Positions 57,191 through 64,000 of a DNA stretch of 64,000 bases are shown piece by piece (the stretch's first letter is position 1; each line of letters begins with the position of its first letter). This DNA is from Macrostomum hystrix (taxonomy: Eukaryota > Platyhelminthes > Macrostomidae): NCBI GenBank assembly GCA_950097015.1, contig CATNEN010000001.1:18108501-18172500 (forward strand). Direction: 5' to 3'. Position numbers and translations under genes: made by a program. The notes beneath the pieces were generated by a model, which was not told the DNA's origin, did no database searches, and worked only from the letters and a program-made list of their open reading frames with translations.

Positions 57191-57659
57191 GACCTAAGTC
57201 AAAATATCACATAAGTATATAGCTAACTTGAAATTTTACTTTAATAGGGGCATAGCTAGGCCTACATTACCTACAGTTATTAAGCTATATATTTAACTAG
57301 GCTTGAGTAGCTATGGGGCCAGCCTTATAAACAATATTTGAATAGGTATGATAGAATTAGCAAGGCCTTATTGGCCTAATTGTAGGCCAATATCACTTAT
57401 ATATTGGCTTTCCTATAAACCCACTTTTTCTTTTGACTTTACCCATCCTTATTTATATTTTCTTACCATTATCTATTTATCTTATACTTTTCTGTCCTTA
57501 GCTGCAATATTCTGTCCTTTAATATCCTATACCTTTCTGCTTATACCTTTCTGCCCTCTCCCATACCTTTGTTCTTCCTTCCTTGCCTATCTGCCCTCTA
57601 CCATACCTTTGTGCCTTTCTGCATTCTGCTACACCATTCCACCTCTTTGTTTCCTTTCT

Positions 57660-57825
57660 GCTCTCTACCACACCATTCTAGCACTTTCCCTGCCTTTCTG
57701 CTCTCTACCACACCCTTCTAGCACCTTCCCTGCCTTTCTGCTCTCTACCACACCCTTCTAGCACCTTCCCTGCCTTTCTGCTCTCTACCACACCCTTCTA
57801 GCACCTTCCCTTCCTTTCTGCTCAC
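57660..57825 (+). repeat. 40-bp pyrimidine-rich tandem repeat
   Basis: Four units of CTCTCTACCACACCCTTCTA plus GCACCTTCCCTGCCTTTCTG inside a longer pyrimidine-rich tract (57420-58050) that ends at the acceptor of the first KDZ exon. Confidence 0.9.
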
Positions 57826-58061
57826 TACCATACCCTTGCACCTCCTTCCCCACTGTAACTTTTATCTGCTTTTTTCTACATCTACCCAGCCTTCCCCGTC
57901 GCCTTCCATTCTCTTATTTATTTTCTGAGTGTCTGCGAGCTTCCATCATCTCCCAACTATTTCCCGCCATTTTCCACTCTTTTCCACCCTCTCCATTACC
58001 CTCGCAATCTCTCCTACTCTCTGCTGTCGACACCTTAGTTTTCATTTCGGCATTTTTTCAG

Positions 58062-61000
58062 GGTCGCTCAAAAAAGCATCTAAAAGTGCGAGTAAACGGA
58101 CGCACTACATTGCTCAAAAGTTTACGGAAGTCCTCATCTAAAAATTTGACACCGACACAGTTACTACAGGGCATTTCTGCGGCTGCGAGCAACTTTCATA
58201 ATAATGAGAATGATGGCCCTTCCGTTTCTGATAACCCAGGAGATATGCCGATTGACTGGGAGAATGTCACTCCACAGAGTCGACCGGAACTTCTGGCGTC
58301 TTTTCTAAAGGCAGCAAAAGCTGGCTCGTGTGCGTACTGTTCGGAACCAGGCAGTATTTATTTTGCTCAATGTGCGGCTTTTTTCTGCGAACTTTGTGCT
58401 GAAATTCGCCATACAGGGCTTGTACATACTTTATCACAGGCGAGTGTATTTTTTGCGTTTGATTATAAAAGTGCATCTGTAGTTGTGTTTCAGCGTATAA
58501 CTCAATCTCAAGAAGAGATAATTCAATTGCGATATTGATTCAAATTTCAGAATGGAGTTGTCCTCCGTCGAGAACTCAGATTTACTTGTGGCTGCACTCC
58601 TGGCTCAACGGTGAAAGTTAAACTTGTAGATGCCTATAGAGGTCAGTTTTTGTCCACACTTTACTCCTTTTGTTTCTGTCGTATTAATTAATAAACTTCC
58701 TCTTTGCTTCCTTCTAGGCTATCATGCGGCACTGATTAGTGAGTGCGATGATCAACACTGTCGGGAGTTTCTTGTGGCTCAAAACTTTTTCCCTTTATCC
58801 GACAACTGCACTAACTATATCTGTTTCGAGCTTCTGAACACCTTAGACTCGATAATGATCAATGGAATTACGTCTCTGTCAAAGGCTTGTGCTGTCGTTC
58901 AGAATCGAAGATTGGCTTTTGGCTTTTTCCCTGAGGTAGGATCAAAATTTCACGCTAGTGTTAGAATCTTGAGATCTTTTGGTTCTGTTGGATTGAAGTG
59001 TGAATCTTCCGGTATTATCGGGAGACTTTGCAGTTACACAAAGAATTAAATCTTGAAATTCTTGCAAAATACCATCCATTGCAGCGAGACCTATATGAAA
59101 GCATTCTGCGCAATAACACAATCGGCCTTTACCGGGAATTCGTAGCCGAAATCGCGAATTACCCGACCGCTTGCTCACTCTGCCAATCGCCTGATTTGGT
59201 AATACAACATTTGTGTGATAAACAAAAGAAATTCTTCACCGCTTTTATGCATGATACTTTTTCGCACAGGGACCGATATTACACGGCGATGCATTGATGG
59301 GATGGCGACGTAGAGCTGCAGTCTGTGAAAGTCTTGCGCAGGTGCCTGTGCAAGGGGAACTTCCTTTTCCCTTTGTGCGCGTTGATCCATCTGCCCAAAT
59401 CGTTGCTCCTACACATGGCGCTTGTCCAAACTGGGCTGCAGGGGAGCTATCAAGAGCGTGTCGCTCAACCTCAAAGTTTGATATTACAGGCTTCTTCATT
59501 ATCGCCTGTCGTCATGGGTTCATCTGGGCCTGCTCTGATGTGCGCACACCAGGAGAGCGGTGAGCTTGATTTATTTATGACAACTTAAGTTCCCCCACTT
59601 TCCTCGTGCAAACTGCTTTATTATTTCCTCTATTCAGTCTCATCTACCCAACGACATTGCTGCGAGCTGCAGTGGCACGCCTTGGTGTCCCCGAGGAACA
59701 AGCAACTTTCGTTTACGATGTCGCCTGCAAACTTGGGGGCAAGGTTAATGCCAAACTTGCCATACCTGTCTTTCACGCCTACGGCCATGAGTCAAAGTGC
59801 CGTGTAAGTTAAACAGGTTAAATCCTGCTTATGAGTAACGCATCAAAATTACGAGTAAATTAACTAATGATTGCGATCGTACTGTCTCGCATCTCTGGCG
59901 ATTGTAATGGATACTCTTATCAGCAGTGAGAAACAAAATAACTTTTCAGCTGAACAACTCCATCCGCGTGACGTCTGGAGCTGGTATTACAGATGGAGAG
60001 ATCTGCGAGCGTATATTTTCGCTTTTGCGTCCGTTCGGGCGCATACTCAAAGAGATGCGATTGGACAGACGGACCAGGCTTATTGCCCATATTATTAGAA
60101 TGTACCATCTGCGTCTAAATCCTGGTCAGTTTGAGACTAATGTGCTTTTTGCGAATATTTGATTAATTGATGATACTAAGCTCAATGCTTTTCTTTTCTG
60201 ACTGAAGGCGAACGGTGCTTTGCTCCCCAGTAGCAGTCTACAAGGCATTATAATAACATCATTCAGCTTTTGTATAAAATGCGCGAACGTATATTTGTAG
60301 ATTCTTGGTTGGAGTCCAGAGAGAAACTTCTCGCCAAGAAGGATACATTGCTGACTCAGCACGTTAATTCTGTCCAACAGCTCATGCCAGAGTCGGGTAA
60401 TTTTTTGAATAATGCACTAAAAGCAAAAATCGTGTAAAGTTCTCTAAAAGAAGTTTTACAAACGAAAGCTTCAAATTCATGAGCAGTATTCTAATTTTCA
60501 CTTACAAAATTAGGTCTCACTAGTCAGCAGTTAGTGCAACTTGGTGAGCAGTGGCTCCGCGAAGATGCTCATGCAGCTGTTCTGCGTACTGGCGACTGGC
60601 TCCAAAAGATGCGCCGGCTAGCTGTCGAGAAGCGGCGGACCTTGAACGAATTGAACCGCTGCATTGGTAGTCCATTGAAAATATTGCGCTTATTTGGCAT
60701 CCATTTAATAATTTAACCCAAGACTTGCGTTTTCTTTTTTGGTCCAAATTTAAATAGCTAGTGGGAAAAATTACATTACCCACACTGTACGGGCTAATTC
60801 ATTGAAAAACTGTAAGGCGCAAAAGGATGGGGAAATAAGTGGGTCTACTGTATTAAATTGGATTCAGCAGACTATATTTTGCTTTTGATATTTTGAGTGT
60901 ATGATAACTTAAAAGCAGCTCTTCTTACTTCAATTTACAACCAGGATCGCACCAATGTCGACTGCTCACACGCAAGGCTGATGTGATACGCCGGGAGATG

Positions 61001-61303
61001 AGACAGCTGCTCGAATCTAGTGGCAGCCGGTATACGCTGAAAGATGTTGAAAATCCAGCGTCTCCTATTTACTCCCGCCTCGACAATCACATAGCTAGGT
61101 CCTATCCGCTGGCTGTGCAGCTTGCGGCTATTGACATCTTCCTCATTACTGTACGCACAGCAGAGGAATGTCAGCGAATCAGGACCGAGCACGATTCTCT
61201 GGCTCGCTTTAGAGAAGTTAGGATGCTGATGTCGGACCTCAACAGCTGCTCGTCTGACAATTCATCATCGTCTGAAGATGACTCAGCTGAGTTTTTTCCG
61301 TAA
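58062..61303 (+). pseudogene. KDZ transposase, ten exons, one in-frame stop
   Basis: Exons 58062-58439, 58551-58641, 58718-58935, 59034-59198, 59270-59559, 59638-59803, 59950-60124, 60208-60396, 60514-60666 and 60945-61303 join in phase to 2184 nt (728 codons with stop). Order: GRSKKHLKVRVNGRTTLLK; cysteine cluster CAYCSEPGSIYFAQCAAFFC; CGCTPG; then the KDZ catalytic domain with FDITGFFIIACRHGF (first D), FVYDVACKLGGK (second D) and TDGEICERIFSLLRPFGR (E). KDZ enzymes move DNA elements that make 8-bp target duplications. The first intron uses a GC donor (CAG|GCGAGT); the homologous site at 22347 is GT. Exon 8 holds one TAG at 60231-60233. No ATG exon was found upstream, so the N-terminus is incomplete. 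AATAAA at 61631-61636. Confidence 0.8.
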
Positions 61304-62075
61304 CTGTTGTGATCGCGATGTGTCCTGTGTTCGCTACGACAGTGGAGAGTATTCTGTTTTAAAGTCACTGTTAGTACAAGCTCATGACAGAACTCACTCA
61401 AAAAGTACTAAGAAAGGACCCGGAATGCAGATGTACTGTCTCCCTCACTACTAGGAAACAACAAAGTAATGAGGCATCGCAAACTGCAAGAAAAGCAAGA
61501 TGCAGGACGGAACATATCCCATTAATATAGAGTATGACAGAAAAACAATTTTTTATAAAATGCACTTATAAAAACGCACATTTTGCGAGTCCATTTTATC
61601 CACGCATGCGAAATGTACCATAATGTTATAAATAAATTCTGCGCTGTGTCGTTGGATCCCATACTGTAAGATCTATCATCATTTCAAGGGAGACATGATA
61701 GCAGTTCGAAATTTTAGCTAAGAAGAAGGCAAGTTATTTAGTGATACAGGAAAAATAGGGAAGCTGCTGAGAAGCTTGAACTGTACATCGCTGACTTGTT
61801 GGCAGTAACAAATAACCAAGCACGACTGCCCCGAGTTAACATAGAGTTTTTGCACTACTACTTTCACGCGAGTATACTACGAGTACTAGTTTAATATGCG
61901 GCTGTTGGATTGCTTAATTACTCCTTGTTACTGTATTGTGACTTGTAAAATATTAATTCAATTATTTGTTATCGTGGTTTATTTAAAAAAATGTGCTGTT
62001 TTTCACTGGCGCGCGTTTTGCGAGTCCACCTATGCCAAATGTATTAATACTATTACAAATAAAATCATCTCACGC
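61304..62075. other. 3' flank of KDZ gene
   Basis: No further exon recognised. TTTTGCGAGTCCA..GCC/GCGAAATGTA near 61580-61615 recurs at 62015-62042, a short duplicated segment on each side of the presumed 3' end. Confidence 0.45.
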
Positions 62076-62079
62076 CCTT

Positions 62080-62245
62080 CTGCCTCTCCCTCACCCTTTC
62101 GCCTCTCCCTCACCCTTTCGCCTCTCCCTCACCCTTTCGCCTCTCCCTCACCCTTTCACCTCTCCCTCACCCTTTCGCCTCTCCCTCACCCTTTCGCCTC
62201 TCCCTCACCCTTTCGCCTCTCCCTCACCCTTTCGCCCCTCCCTCA
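62080..62245 (+). repeat. 19-bp pyrimidine minisatellite
   Basis: About nine units of CCTCTCCCTCACCCTTTCG. Ser/Pro/Leu-rich ORFs here are products of the repeat. Confidence 0.95.
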
Positions 62246-62599
62246 CCCTTCCATTCTCCTCACACCTTTCACTGTGATTAAGTAAAGTTGAAGTTAAACA
62301 TGATTGACCTTTTCCGTTTTCTTTATTTAATTTTGCTTTTCCAGCAGTTGCGAGAGGCGAAGTTTCTCACCTCTTAGACACTTCAAACCGCAAGTGACGC
62401 AACTTGCAATACTCATGCGCAGGAAAAAAATTGAGGGATGAGGTGTGAATGGGAAACATTTCAAGGAAATAGACCTTTATCTGCTCAAAAATGGAATTCT
62501 GAATGCGTAGCACCTGATTAATTTATATGCACCACTATTTTAATAGTGTTACATGTACGTACTTTCATGCAAGCAACATTTTGCATTTTCGGATAACGA

Positions 62600-63580
62600 T
62601 CAAAGGCACGGGCACGTACGCTCGTAATAATGAGTAGGACACTCCCGAGCGTACAGCAGGGCAGAGACTCTTCCCAGACTAATACATCGCAGAAAATCGA
62701 GAGGAAGACGCCGCCATGATACAGTGATGTGCTCCCGCTGTATTTTTTGCTTCAGGAAGTCGCACACATTTTTGATTGAATTCATGTCTGGGTTCATGTA
62801 TTCATGTATAAGAGAGAAACTTACGCCCTCGCTAGAGTGTCATTTGCAGTATGTATGAAACGACTAAGGTGAGTTCGAGTTGCTGAGTATAAATATTCAC
62901 AATAAGACACCGGATCATGTGCACCGTGAGAGGCCGGTTGTTCTCTTTAAATGTCATTAGCCCTTACAGTTACAATTGAGTACAATTGGTTGTTACATCA
63001 AGCGTGTTTGGTCTGCAAAAGTCTGCATATCAGAGGTGAGACAAATTGCACTAAACTGGATAGATTTCAGCCGAATACCTAAAAAAGCGGCTAGGGAGCC
63101 GGTAGTCCACCAAAGAGCTGACTTACTGTACATGATTTATCTGCATCCAGGCGCGTCCCACCTAGCTCAGCACCGGTAGTGAGGAAAAGGTTTTTTTATC
63201 TTGTGTCACTAAGGAAACTGGGGCAAGCCACAGATGTTAGGCTGCAATTCCAAGTCCAAGATCTTGCATGAGGATCCGATGTATGCTTGATGAGGGAATG
63301 CCGGACAGCTCAGCCCATTTCTTCACATGTGCAGCGGCCATCTTTAAAGATGGCACTCAGCCATCTTTCTTTACATTCAGGCAATTGGTTCTTAAATGCG
63401 CTAGATCTAAAACAGCATTTCTTAGCATACATAATAGAAACCCGTTAACATTTTCATAGGGTTTAACCTTTTCCTGACTGCCCTTTCGTACCCCCACACC
63501 CATTCCGGACGGCTTGGACCGAAATCGTGCCATAGAATTTTTTGGTCTCAAATCTATAGCTCGCATATACACCCTTCACG
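62600..63580 (-). pseudogene. Remnants of a Tc1/mariner-like transposase
   Basis: Minus-strand fragments in transposase order: an HTH-like piece KWAELSGIPSSSIHRILMQD (about 63330-63270), then about 470 bp without recognisable sequence, then NPDMNSIKNVCDFLKQKIQ (about 62797-62740), which resembles the SPDLNPIE-W..LK end of Tc1-type DDE domains with the key Glu replaced by Lys. Stops and shifts lie between. Old, inactive and only tentatively assigned. Confidence 0.4.
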
Positions 63581-63774
63581 ACTGAGCGATTTTCAAACTG
63601 ATTCGCCACATAAGAATTGGCTTTCCAGAATGCTTTCAGAATGCTTTCCAGAACATAAGAATGCTTTCCAGATATTCAGTGCGTCTGCTTTGCCCCGCCA
63701 TTCTTCGCTACGACTCTCACAGACTAATCATCGCATCACTCGAATCACTGCACTCAGAATCGCAAACCCATGAT

Positions 63775-63870
63775 CCAGACGGTTTACCCCGGATTCGCCG
63801 AATCCCGATTTCCCGATTCTCAGCTCACCGAATCCCGATTCGCCGATTCCTGGTTCGCTGAAATTCCAGA
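63775..63870 (+). repeat. Short degenerate repeat
   Basis: CCGAATCCCGATT and CCGATTC variants repeated five or six times. Confidence 0.6.
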
Positions 63871-64000
63871 GTCGCCGAATTTCCTGATTTGCGAAATTTT
63901 TATCTTAATTGCATGGAATTATAAAAATGGAATGGCTGGCGGGAAGGGATACTGATGGGGTGGAGAGGAAGTCGGTCATCAGGGTATATAAAGACCATCC

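Noticed and set aside
62080-62285. Ser/Pro/Leu-rich ORFs
   Set aside because: Produced by the 19-bp minisatellite.

Overview
This is nuclear DNA from an animal. Three spliced genes have well-formed GT-AG introns, and one (48.3-49.3 kb) carries an ETS DNA-binding domain, a family known only from animals. Introns are short (about 70-650 bp). tRNA-derived SINEs with target-site duplications, AATAAA signals and many transposase families fit a small-intron invertebrate. A sponge or other early-branching animal is possible, but the window does not prove the lineage. Much of the window is transposable elements (TEs) and tandem repeats.

0-8.3 kb is a GC-rich mosaic of LTR-retroelement parts: repeated leader, gag, protease in the -1 frame, an orphan ORF, and an LTR-like block with TATA and AATAAA. 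A small three-exon gene for a possible tail-anchored protein lies on the minus strand inside it (4.5-5.2 kb). 8.5-11.3 kb holds repeats that recur at 52.8-55.2 kb and 30.4-31.1 kb. 12.4 kb has a lone minus-strand terminal exon. 14-15.6 kb is a GC-rich retroelement ORF, followed by a foldback repeat (15.8-17.2 kb) and a complete Tc1/IS630-type element with 199-bp inverted repeats and TA flanks (17.3-18.9 kb). 21-23.2 kb is a pyrimidine minisatellite and a decayed KDZ transposase.

25.1-27.4 kb is a coding 27-bp minisatellite interrupted by a LINE RNase H fragment and followed by an MSH6-type PWWP segment. 28.6-31.0 kb (minus) is a decayed MULE-like element whose transposase and SWIM finger are joined to a ubiquitin-protease (USP) cysteine box. 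33.8-41.5 kb is the most coherent block: a six-exon DUF4806 gene (minus), a small helical ORF (minus) and a three-exon transposase-domain gene (plus), with a promoter-like segment present in two copies. This may be one multi-gene DNA transposon.

42.4-43.8 kb is a four-exon SET8/KMT5A-like methyltransferase gene flanked by direct repeats. 44.75-46.5 kb is an 18-bp minisatellite open in five frames. 48.3-49.3 kb is the three-exon ETS gene. 52-55.6 kb is nested SINEs and repeats. 58.06-61.30 kb is a nearly intact ten-exon KDZ transposase with one in-frame stop. The right end carries another pyrimidine minisatellite and remnants of a Tc1/mariner-like element.

Exon models were built by eye from splice signals, reading phase and protein motifs. 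No similarity search was run.
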